From contig JAFGSR010000238.1 of assembly GCA_016934515.1 (NCBI GenBank), forward strand, positions 1 through 39,124: a stretch of DNA of 39,124 nucleotides, read 5' to 3'. This document shows positions 32,771-39,124 of this stretch, in pieces (within the stretch, counting starts at the first letter, position 1; each line of letters opens with the position of its first letter). This DNA comes from Sedimentisphaerales bacterium. GTDB lineage: Bacteria > Planctomycetota > Phycisphaerae > Sedimentisphaerales > SM23-30. The notes under the pieces were generated by a model. That model made no database searches, was not told the DNA's origin, and worked only from the letters and a program-made list of their open reading frames with translations. The translations under genes were made by a program, and so were the position numbers.

Positions 32771-32795
32771 GATTTTTCTGCTTCAACATAGAAGG

Positions 32796-32825
32796 TTGGC
32801 AAAAAAGCCCGGTCTGGAGTAAAAT
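32796..32825 (+). promoter_or_regulatory. Candidate promoter of the dihydrouridine synthase gene
   Basis: TTGGCA (32796-32801) and TAAAAT (32820-32825) are 18 bases apart. The start of transcription would fall near 32832, leaving only about ten bases before the ATG at 32843, which agrees with the missing ribosome site. Confidence 0.4.
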
Positions 32826-32842
32826 GACTGCCAAGTTGAATT

Positions 32843-33829
32843 ATGCTGAAAATTGGTGATATACAATTGAAAATGCCGGTGCTGCAATCGGCGATCAGTG
32901 GCTATTCGGATGTCGTGATGCGGCGGCTTGCCCGGCAGTTCGGGGTGGAGTTAACCTTTAGCCCGGTGATGCTGGATAAGTCGGTGGCATACCGGAAATT
33001 CTGGAAAAAGCCCGCTTTCTGTCTGGCGGATGACGAAAAACCCATCGGTGGTCAGATAGTCGGAGCGGATCCGCAGACCATGGCAGCAGCGGCGAAGGTG
33101 CTGGTGGAAAAGGGATTCGATCTGGTTGATTTGAATTTTGCCTGTCCGGCGCCGAAAGTGCTGCGGCGGGGTCGGGGCGGCGAGATGATGCGCAATTCAA
33201 AACTGGCACTGGAGATTTTTCAGCGGGTCCGCAGCGCGGTGCAGGTGCCGGTAACGCTCAAGCTGCGGACCTCATATTATGAAAATGATTCCGAACGGGA
33301 GCACTTCTGGCAAATTTGCGCAGGGGCAATAAGTGGTGGAGTGGATGCGCTGATCGTGCACGGCAGGGCGGTGGAGCAGCGGTATCGCGGTAAGGCCGAT
33401 TGGGAAGTGCTGGCCCAGGTTAAGCAGCGGTTCAACGATACGGTAATTCTCGGCAGCGGTGATCTTTTCAAGGCTGATGATGTGGCGGATGAGATGCGTC
33501 TCAGCGGAGTTGACGGAGTGGTGATTGCGCGAGGAGCGATTGGGAATCCGTGGATTTTTCGGGAACTCACCGAGCTGTTCAACGGCGATGAGCCGACACC
33601 GCCCCCAAGCGTAACCGAAGTGGGGCAGGTGCTGCTGCAGCACTTTAATATGGTGGCCGATCTGTATCCGGAGCACAAAGCGGTGGTTTATTTTCGTAAA
33701 TTCAGCGCGAATTACTGCCGTCGGCACCCGAAACGCAAAAAAGTTTTGTTGGCATTGATGGCGTGCAAAACTGCCGAGCAGGTCAGGGGAGAAATTGAAC
33801 GGTGGTTTTTTAATTTTGAAAACAATTAG
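32843..33829 (+). CDS. tRNA-dihydrouridine synthase (DusB-like)
   Basis: An FMN-dependent enzyme that reduces uridine in the tRNA D-loop. TIM-barrel motifs: MPVLQSAISGYSDVVMRRL at the N-terminus in place of the usual APMAGVTD; GGQIVGADP; DLNFACPAPKV with catalytic Cys101; the RGRGGEMMRN loop; VTLKLRTS; LIVHGR (HGR motif); GSGDLFKADD; and GVVIARGAIGNPWIFRE. The C-terminal helical domain (RKFSANYCR) binds tRNA. Length 328 is typical. DusB or DusA type cannot be decided by eye. Confidence 0.93.
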   Translation: MLKIGDIQLKMPVLQSAISGYSDVVMRRLARQFGVELTFSPVMLDKSVAYRKFWKKPAFCLADDEKPIGGQIVGADPQTMAAAAKVLVEKGFDLVDLNFACPAPKVLRRGRGGEMMRNSKLALEIFQRVRSAVQVPVTLKLRTSYYENDSEREHFWQICAGAISGGVDALIVHGRAVEQRYRGKADWEVLAQVKQRFNDTVILGSGDLFKADDVADEMRLSGVDGVVIARGAIGNPWIFRELTELFNGDEPTPPPSVTEVGQVLLQHFNMVADLYPEHKAVVYFRKFSANYCRRHPKRKKVLLALMACKTAEQVRGEIERWFFNFENN

Positions 33830-33865
33830 ACAAATTGCATGATGGCAGATTGAAGGAGCTTAACG

Positions 33866-34438
33866 ATGATACGCGAAATGATTTTGAAGAATCGCAGTTA
33901 CCGCCGGTTCGATCAACACGTGAAACTGGATGAGCACTTGTTGCGCGAACTGGTTGATCTGGGGCGGATTAGTGGCTCGGCGGCGAATTTGCAGCCTTTG
34001 CGTTATATACTGAGCTGGACGGATCAGCGAAACGCTTTGATATTCGAGCACGTGGCCTGGGCGGGGTATCTACAGGATTGGGACGGTCCTGCCGAGGGTG
34101 AGCGGCCGAGCGGGTATGTAATTGTGCTGGCCGATAACCGGGTGAGTAAAAATGTGGATTGCGATCACGGCATTGCCTGCCAGAGCATTTTGCTCGGAGC
34201 GGTGGAAAAAGGCCTCGGCGGGTGCATGATCGGATCGATCCGACGAGAAGCCCTGCAGCAGGTGCTGGGGATCGGGCCGGAATACAAAATTCTGCTGATT
34301 ATCGCGCTGGGTAAGCCCGCCGAGCAGGTCGAACTGGAGGATGTCGGACCGCAGGGGGACATTAAATACTGGCGGGACGATGCAAGTGTGCATCACGTGC
34401 CCAAACGCACCTTGAATGAAGTTATTCTGAAGGTCTGA
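33866..34438 (+). CDS. Nitroreductase-family FMN protein
   Basis: A 190-residue flavoprotein of the nitroreductase fold. Motifs: NRSYRRFDQ (9-17, the RRSxRxF phosphate-binding arm of the family), SGSAANLQPLRYIL (36-49, the SxxNxQPW/R element) and a GLGGCMIGSIRREALQQVLGI segment (split at GSI). The start ATG follows GGAG by nine bases. It follows the dihydrouridine synthase by 36 bases and overlaps the 3' end of the opposite-strand epimerase gene by 17 bases. Its substrate is unknown. Confidence 0.88.
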   Translation: MIREMILKNRSYRRFDQHVKLDEHLLRELVDLGRISGSAANLQPLRYILSWTDQRNALIFEHVAWAGYLQDWDGPAEGERPSGYVIVLADNRVSKNVDCDHGIACQSILLGAVEKGLGGCMIGSIRREALQQVLGIGPEYKILLIIALGKPAEQVELEDVGPQGDIKYWRDDASVHHVPKRTLNEVILKV

Positions 34439-35369
34439 TTTCCTGCCACATGTCCCGGAGCGATTGCTGCCAGTCGATGGTGGCAGTCCAGTCAATGGTA
34501 TTGCGGAGTTTTTCGTTGTTGCCGATGATGACGGGAACGTCAGCGGCTTTTAGACGCGCCGGATCGTGGCGGACGGGGATTTCACGATCGGCAAACGTCA
34601 GGCAGGTATCGAGCAGGTCGGCGATTTTTACAGCTTTTCCGGAAGCAAGGTTGAAAACTTGTTCGTTGGTGTCGTTGTCCGTGGTGAGCAGTTTCCACAG
34701 GGCCTCGGTAACGTCGCGGACGTCGGTGAAATCACGTTTGGTAGTGGTGTTGCCGACACAAATTTCTTCAGCCCGACCGGCGAGTACGTCAGCAAGTTGC
34801 TGCAAAAACGCGGCGGGAACCAGATTGGGCGATTGGCCCGGTCCGATGATGTTGAAAATCCGCACGCAGCACAGCGGAACTCTGCCGGTGCGGGCGTAAT
34901 GCAAAGCCCACTGCTCCTGCATGGTTTTGGAAAGCGCGTAAGGAGTCAGAGGATTCAGGGGAAAGTTTTCATCGACGATGATGTTGTCCCCGGATGTGAT
35001 GCCGTACTGAGCGGCGGTACCGATGATGATTACCCGAGGCGGATTGGCAAGTTGACTGGCGGCGTCGAGCAGGTTGGCAGCGGCGCGGGTGTTGACATTG
35101 AAGCAGGTCAGCGGATCGGCAACAGCAACACCGGCCAGGTGAATGATACCGTCGGGGCGGGTCTCCCGGATTATTTCAGCCGTGGTGTTCGAATCGGTAA
35201 GATCGCAGCTAATCGGGGTAATTATTTCGGTTGGGGGGCGCAGTCGGCTGTCCAGAGCGATGATGCGATCGGGGGCATTAGGTGAGTTTGCAATAGTGTT
35301 GAGCAGGTGACGACCGAGGAAACCAGCCGCACCGGTAACCAGAACAGTTTGGCAGGGTAGAGGCGTCAT
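34422..35369 (-). CDS. NAD(P)-dependent sugar-nucleotide reductase/epimerase (RMD-like SDR)
   Basis: A 315-residue extended short-chain dehydrogenase. The Rossmann motif is LVTGAAGFLGRH (10-21); the catalytic Tyr144-x-x-x-Lys148 is in PYALSKTMQEQ; GTAAQYG (117-123) supplies the third catalytic residue; RIFNIIGPGQ and TKRDFTDVRDVTEAL are typical. The sequence is closest in pattern to GDP-4-keto-6-deoxy-mannose reductase. As the last gene of a four-gene operon after a nucleotidyltransferase and a 4,6-dehydratase, it could reduce the 4-keto sugar to a 6-deoxyhexose. AAGGA is six bases before ATG 35369. Confidence 0.85.
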   Translation of the reverse strand: MTPLPCQTVLVTGAAGFLGRHLLNTIANSPNAPDRIIALDSRLRPPTEIITPISCDLTDSNTTAEIIRETRPDGIIHLAGVAVADPLTCFNVNTRAAANLLDAASQLANPPRVIIIGTAAQYGITSGDNIIVDENFPLNPLTPYALSKTMQEQWALHYARTGRVPLCCVRIFNIIGPGQSPNLVPAAFLQQLADVLAGRAEEICVGNTTTKRDFTDVRDVTEALWKLLTTDNDTNEQVFNLASGKAVKIADLLDTCLTFADREIPVRHDPARLKAADVPVIIGNNEKLRNTIDWTATIDWQQSLRDMWQEIRPSE

Positions 35370-35403
35370 GACGAATCCTTAAATAAACCAGGCAGAGTCA
35401 ACA

Positions 35404-36111
35404 CTAATCGGGCAGAATCAGCTTAAGCAACTCGTCGATGTTCTCCTGGGCCTGTGCGTAGTCATCAGGCCGACCGATGTCGAGCCAGAAACCGTTGTGA
35501 GGGTAACAGATCGCTTTGCGGTTTTGTTCGATGCAGGCGTACATCAGGTGGTCGAAGCCGAACGGGGCGTCGTTGGGGACCATATCGAGGATGCGGCGGT
35601 TGAGGACGTAAACGCCCATGCTGACGTTGAACTGGTAAACCGGCTTTTCGCGGAAGCCGACAACTTTATTGTCCGGGTCGGTATCGAGCACGCCAAAGTC
35701 GATTTTGTCGTCGCGCTGGAAGGTAGCTACCGTAATGTCAGAATCGTTCCGGCGATGGCTTTCATAAAGCTCAACCAAATTCAGATCAGTCAGAACGTCG
35801 CCGTTCATGACAAAGAAGTTTTCGGGCAGATCAGGGATGAGTTTCAGCGGGGCGATGGTGCTTAACGGCTTGTCCTCGAGGCTGTAGTCGATTTTGAGAT
35901 TCCATTTTTCGCCGTTGCCGAAATAAGCCTGCAACAAATGGGCCAAATGACTGACCGCCATGGTAACGTGGGTAACGCCGCAGTTGCTTAATTGTTGCAG
36001 GACGATTTCCAGAACCGCACGGTCGCCGATGGGGACCAGTGGCTTGGGCAGGGTAGCAGTGAAGGGACGCAGTCGGGTTCCTTTACCGCCGGCCAGGATG
36101 ACAGCTCTCAT
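35404..36111 (-). CDS. Sugar-1-phosphate nucleotidyltransferase
   Basis: A 235-residue enzyme activating a sugar-1-phosphate with NTP. GGKGTRLRPFT (8-18) is the nucleotide-binding loop and is followed by LPKPLVPIG with the catalytic Lys. Also present are FFVMNGDVLTD (metal Asp), VGFREKP and a FWLDIGRPDDY motif near the C-terminus. The base and sugar specificity (GDP, CDP, dTDP or UDP) cannot be seen. It lacks the C-terminal domain of ManC-type enzymes. The gene is third in the polysaccharide operon. Confidence 0.9.
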   Translation of the reverse strand: MRAVILAGGKGTRLRPFTATLPKPLVPIGDRAVLEIVLQQLSNCGVTHVTMAVSHLAHLLQAYFGNGEKWNLKIDYSLEDKPLSTIAPLKLIPDLPENFFVMNGDVLTDLNLVELYESHRRNDSDITVATFQRDDKIDFGVLDTDPDNKVVGFREKPVYQFNVSMGVYVLNRRILDMVPNDAPFGFDHLMYACIEQNRKAICYPHNGFWLDIGRPDDYAQAQENIDELLKLILPD

Positions 36112-36206
36112 AATTTTCTCTCGTAATCGTTAGTGTAAAATCAGAGCCCCAACCGTAAGGGAGGGGATTAAAAACGTCGGTTTCTTGTTCGATAATTGAA
36201 TCGTAT

Positions 36207-36309
36207 AGGAATTTGTATTTTGCTGTTTCCGAAAAACCGCAGCGACCAACGGGAGCGGCGAAACTTCCTGTGGATCACGGCGAATCCGGTCCAGCGAAAG
36301 CTGGTAATT
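36207..36309 (+). repeat. Dispersed ~103-bp repeat, copy 2
   Basis: This is the reverse-complement partner of 22889-22990. Its plus strand begins AGGAATTTGTATTTTGCTG and ends CAGCGAAAGCTGGTAATT. It lies 16 bases after the stop of the 4,6-dehydratase gene, in the 214-base gap before the nucleotidyltransferase gene. Confidence 0.92.
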
Positions 36310-36325
36310 GAATTTTTAGAGGTTC

Positions 36326-37321
36326 CTAAACATTATAGATGTCGGTTTTGTACAGGTTCTGGTTTTTTTCGATGTATTCGATGGTATTGCTCAGCCCCTG
36401 ACGCAGCGAATACTCCGGCTGCCAGTTCACCAGGGACCGGGCTTTTTCCGCTGAACAGATCAGTCGCTGCACTTCACTTTTTTCGGGCCGGACCCGCTGA
36501 TTGTCGCAGATGATTTCGGCGTCAACATTCATGAGTTCGATTATCAACTTGGCCAAGTCGCCGATGGAGATGCCCTGGCCGTTGCCGGCATTAATCACTT
36601 CACCGCAGCTTTCGGGGCACTGTGCAATGGCCATGAAAGCCGCCGCGGTGTCCTGGGCGTAAGTCAGATCGCGAACCGGATCGAGCGCGCCGAGCTTGAT
36701 TTGTTTTTTGCCGGCGGCTAACTGACTGATGATGGTGGGAATAACCGCCCGGGCCGATTGACGCGGGCCGTAAGTGTTGAAAGGGCGAATGGTAGCTACA
36801 GGTGTACCAAAGGACAGATAAAAACTTTCGGCAATTTTGTCGGCACCGATTTTACTGGCCGAGTAGGGCGATTGCCCCTGCATGGGGTGCTTCTCATCAA
36901 TGGGAACGTACTGGGCGGTGCCGTAGGTTTCGCTGGTGGAGGTGTGGACGATTTTTTCGACGCCCAGATCACGCCCCGCCTGGAGGATGTTCAGGGTGCC
37001 GTTGATATTAGTGGCGACGTAATCAGCTGGTGCAATGTAGGAATAAGGGATAGCGATCAGTGCCGCCAGATGCATAACCACCGCCTGATCCTTGACCGCC
37101 TGACGGCAAAAATAAGCATCTCGAATGTCGCCGCAGATAACTTCGCAATTGTCGCGAATGTCCTGATCGAGCAGTTCCAGATTACCCCAGTCATTGCGGC
37201 TGTTGTAGTGGGCCATGGCGCGAACCCGGGCACCGTTTCTAACCAGCCGTTCGGTGAGATGACTGCCGATAAAGCCCCCGGCTCCGGTAACCAGAACCGC
37301 CTTACCCTGGAAGTAACTCAT
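36326..37321 (-). CDS. NAD-dependent nucleotide-sugar 4,6-dehydratase (LegB-like SDR)
   Basis: A 331-residue extended SDR when started at ATG 37321, which has AGGAGA upstream. The Rossmann motif is LVTGAGGFIGSH (10-21). HYNSRNDWGNLE (38-49) is characteristic of a LegB-like subfamily that I associate with sugar-nucleotide dehydratases of legionaminic-acid or exosortase-linked loci. SETYG lies at 130-134 and the catalytic Tyr153-x-x-x-Lys157 in PYSASKIGADK. It would make a 4-keto-6-deoxy sugar nucleotide. The exact sugar is not certain. Confidence 0.88.
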   Translation of the reverse strand: MSYFQGKAVLVTGAGGFIGSHLTERLVRNGARVRAMAHYNSRNDWGNLELLDQDIRDNCEVICGDIRDAYFCRQAVKDQAVVMHLAALIAIPYSYIAPADYVATNINGTLNILQAGRDLGVEKIVHTSTSETYGTAQYVPIDEKHPMQGQSPYSASKIGADKIAESFYLSFGTPVATIRPFNTYGPRQSARAVIPTIISQLAAGKKQIKLGALDPVRDLTYAQDTAAAFMAIAQCPESCGEVINAGNGQGISIGDLAKLIIELMNVDAEIICDNQRVRPEKSEVQRLICSAEKARSLVNWQPEYSLRQGLSNTIEYIEKNQNLYKTDIYNV

Positions 37322-37472
37322 TAAAATCTCCTGTGGTAATGCAATAATTGATGCCCTGAGATATCGAGCCCAATGAACATGAATCAATTATACTGATTAA
37401 TTTACCGGGATTAGTTTTCCAGCTTAATGAAAAATCCCCGTGCTATCGGCGCCACAGCAATTATAAGTTGGT

Positions 37473-38414
37473 TTAATTTGTAACACCTTCGTCGAAACTG
37501 TAATACGCCCCTACGCTTCTGCTAAAGGGTAGCACTTTGTCGATATATTGTTCAACCCAGAGGTTGATTTCGGCAATTTTGCTGCGCGGTACAAACACCA
37601 CATCCTGGGGTTGCAGGGCAATGTTCTCGGGAAGAATATTCTTTTTCGCATCATATTTCAGATTGGCCACCAGGAAAATCGGTTTTTCGGTGCCCTGATT
37701 GCGCATGATAACAACATTGGCAGGTTCGGCGGTGGTGCGGTAGCCTCCGGCCTGCATAACCGCCTGGAGGCAGGACACCGGTCCGTTCATATTGATAACG
37801 CCGGGCCGAATTACTTCACCGCCAACAAAAATCCGCTGGGTAGATGATTGCCGCAAAATTACCGTAAGCTCAGGCTGCTTCAATGACCGCGAGTATTGTT
37901 CGGTTAGCAGATTATCCAGTTGACTGGGCGTCAAGCCCGAAACGTGGATTTCATCCAGTAGCGGCAGAGAGATTTTCCCGTCGGCCCTGACGGTAACCGT
38001 TTCATTGAGGTCGGGATGATAATAGTGTTTGATCTCAATTGTATCGCCGATCTGGAGCAGACACAGGGGAATATCAGTCGGCGGTGTTGGTGCTATGGTT
38101 TCCGGCTGCAGGGCAGTTGCATCAGGATTGGACTGAACCATCCGGCTGCCCTGAACCGAACTGCTTTGGACCGGGATATTCATTATCGGACCCTGAGGTA
38201 CAACCATCGAGGCAGTTGAGTTGTCGAATGCTACGATTGCTTCAGAAGAAACCGGGCCACCTGCAGATGAAACAGATCGGCCCTCCATTGCAGAAACTGT
38301 TTCCTCAGCGACGGTATTATGGGACTTTGACAGCGATTTGCAGCCAATCCCATTAACCGCGATTAGCATAATTATTGCCGTAACAAATAATTTTAATTTT
38401 ATAGTTTTCATCAT
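37473..38414 (-). CDS. Polysaccharide export outer-membrane lipoprotein (Wza-like)
   Basis: A 313-residue lipoprotein. The signal (MMKTIKLKLFVTAIIMLIAV) ends in the lipobox NGIGC with Cys25. A Ser/Ala/Val-rich linker follows to about residue 110. The Poly_export domain (LQIGDTIEIKHYYHPDLNETVTVRADGKISLPLLDEI, split at the charged turn; Gln-Ile-Gly-Asp motif) is at about 119-205, then an SLBB-type domain (FVGGEVIRPGVINMNGP) and DVVFVPRSKIAEINLWVEQYI at the end. Such proteins form or feed the export channel for exopolysaccharide. It is the first gene of a four-gene minus-strand operon. Confidence 0.9.
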   Translation of the reverse strand: MMKTIKLKLFVTAIIMLIAVNGIGCKSLSKSHNTVAEETVSAMEGRSVSSAGGPVSSEAIVAFDNSTASMVVPQGPIMNIPVQSSSVQGSRMVQSNPDATALQPETIAPTPPTDIPLCLLQIGDTIEIKHYYHPDLNETVTVRADGKISLPLLDEIHVSGLTPSQLDNLLTEQYSRSLKQPELTVILRQSSTQRIFVGGEVIRPGVINMNGPVSCLQAVMQAGGYRTTAEPANVVIMRNQGTEKPIFLVANLKYDAKKNILPENIALQPQDVVFVPRSKIAEINLWVEQYIDKVLPFSRSVGAYYSFDEGVTN

Positions 38415-38592
38415 GATGCTAATCGGTCCTTTCAGGCAAAAAATGAAGGGTTTTTTCAATACAATCTACCGATTACAAATGACATTGCGCCGCCGACGGT
38501 CCGCCGAAGGCAGGCTCAGATAGCAACTGCAATTCCAACAGTCCTTTACAAAAGGCTCTGTCGAAAATCGTGAAACCAACCTGTTTGTAAAT

Positions 38593-38620
38593 ATTTTATA
38601 CCTGGTCACAACGCTGTCAA
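38593..38620 (-). promoter_or_regulatory. Promoter of the exopolysaccharide operon
   Basis: On the minus strand a perfect TTGACA (38615-38620) precedes TAAAAT (38593-38598) by 16 bases. Transcription would start near 38586, giving a ~170-base leader to the Wza-like gene. Confidence 0.5.
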
Positions 38621-39082
38621 GAACACAGCATTATCTGCTGATAGAGAATTTTCCGCAACAAATAATTGCCAAACTTCAAAAACCTCAATAATTCCTTCAA
38701 GACCGGCGTGGCCCCAAGCGGATTCGAGGTGGCTTCCTAGAAATCAACGTCTCGGCTACCGGAAAATTGCTTTCTAAATGTGGTTTTTTTGGCTTAAATC
38801 AGTTTGATATTCTCTTATCAGGCTGAAAATGCCGATAATTTACTTCAGGTCTGCCACTTTTTGGCGGATTTGCCGAATTTTACTATATATATTGGGTTGG
38901 AATACGTTGGTCTATTTCCGAAAGTACTTGTTATTAAGTGACTTATGTTTATTATTATAATTTCTGTCAAATCGAATCAAAATTGATTATTAAATTAAAA
39001 TTCACCTGCCAGAAAACTCGTTTTGTTGAAGTAAATAAAATTTGGATCAACTCGGAAAAAGTTGGTTGATTGAGAGGAAAAA
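38621..39082. other. Intergenic region upstream of the polysaccharide operon
   Basis: About 460 AT-rich bases between the operon promoter and the window end contain no clear gene. A TTTACTATATATATTGG stretch around 38880-38895 could serve as promoter sequence for a plus-strand gene beginning at the edge. No repeats of the families seen elsewhere were noticed. Confidence 0.5.
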
Positions 39083-39124
39083 ATGGTTTATTGCCCGGCT
39101 AAAGTTTATCGCCTTATTGCCACC
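39083..39124 (+). CDS. Possible start of a gene truncated by the window edge
   Basis: A plus-strand frame opens with ATG 39083 and stays open for 14 codons (MVYCPAKVYRLIAT) to the last base. GAGAGG lies six to eleven bases upstream. Too short to recognise. Confidence 0.3.
   Translation, partial: MVYCPAKVYRLIAT

Overview
The window looks like chromosome from a planctomycete, most likely Phycisphaerae/Sedimentisphaerales-like. This is an inference from gene content: four PEP-CTERM surface proteins, a giant parallel beta-helix/PEGA protein, a PilM-N-O-P type IV pilus (T4P) operon with PilB and PilT, and gaps filled with planctomycete-style short interspersed repeats. No rRNA, tRNA, CRISPR array, prophage or transposase gene was found.

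Layout. 1-757: intergenic repeats and no convincing gene. 758-2787: a membrane-anchored choloylglycine-hydrolase-like Ntn hydrolase, convergent with an M14 (MpaA-like) lipoprotein. 3296-4084: first PEP-CTERM protein. 4298-6963: a sodium:solute symporter with an unusual periplasmic insert, followed closely by folP. 7446-18616: a ten-gene T4P operon (pilM, pilN, pilO, a pilP-like gene, pilB/gspE, pilT, pilC and three pilin-type genes of PilV, PilX and PilW type). 18681-21828: valS followed by a DUF151 bifunctional nuclease gene on the minus strand. 22073-24817: three consecutive minus-strand PEP-CTERM genes behind an 877-bp non-coding leader. 25695-28492: a degenerate RIO/WaaP-like kinase, a GH4 glycosidase and a class II aldolase-like protein lacking one metal ligand. 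28514-32581: a 1355-residue beta-helix/PEGA protein. 32843-34438: a tRNA-dihydrouridine synthase and a nitroreductase. 34422-38414: a minus-strand exopolysaccharide operon (Wza-like export lipoprotein, 4,6-dehydratase, nucleotidyltransferase, reductase).

How the genes fit together. Much of the window concerns the cell surface. The pilus operon encodes the inner-membrane platform, two motors and minor pilins, but no secretin PilQ, major pilin or PilD. The PEP-CTERM proteins need an exosortase encoded elsewhere. The polysaccharide operon has a complete NDP-sugar, 4-keto-6-deoxy, 6-deoxy-sugar sequence plus an export lipoprotein, a class often found in PEP-CTERM genomes.

The most notable signals are these. 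(1) A 152-bp MITE-like element between pilC and pilV has 12-bp terminal inverted repeats and a perfect 12-bp target duplication that contains the pilC stop codon. Its end palindrome recurs a few bases after the stops of pilN and pilO. (2) A symporter carries a cadherin/tandem-95-like insert on its periplasmic side. (3) A ~103-bp dispersed repeat is present in two inverted copies 13 kb apart. (4) A PilW-type pilin has a 50-residue leader built from an 18-bp tandem repeat. All functional calls rest on reading motifs by eye. No database search was possible.
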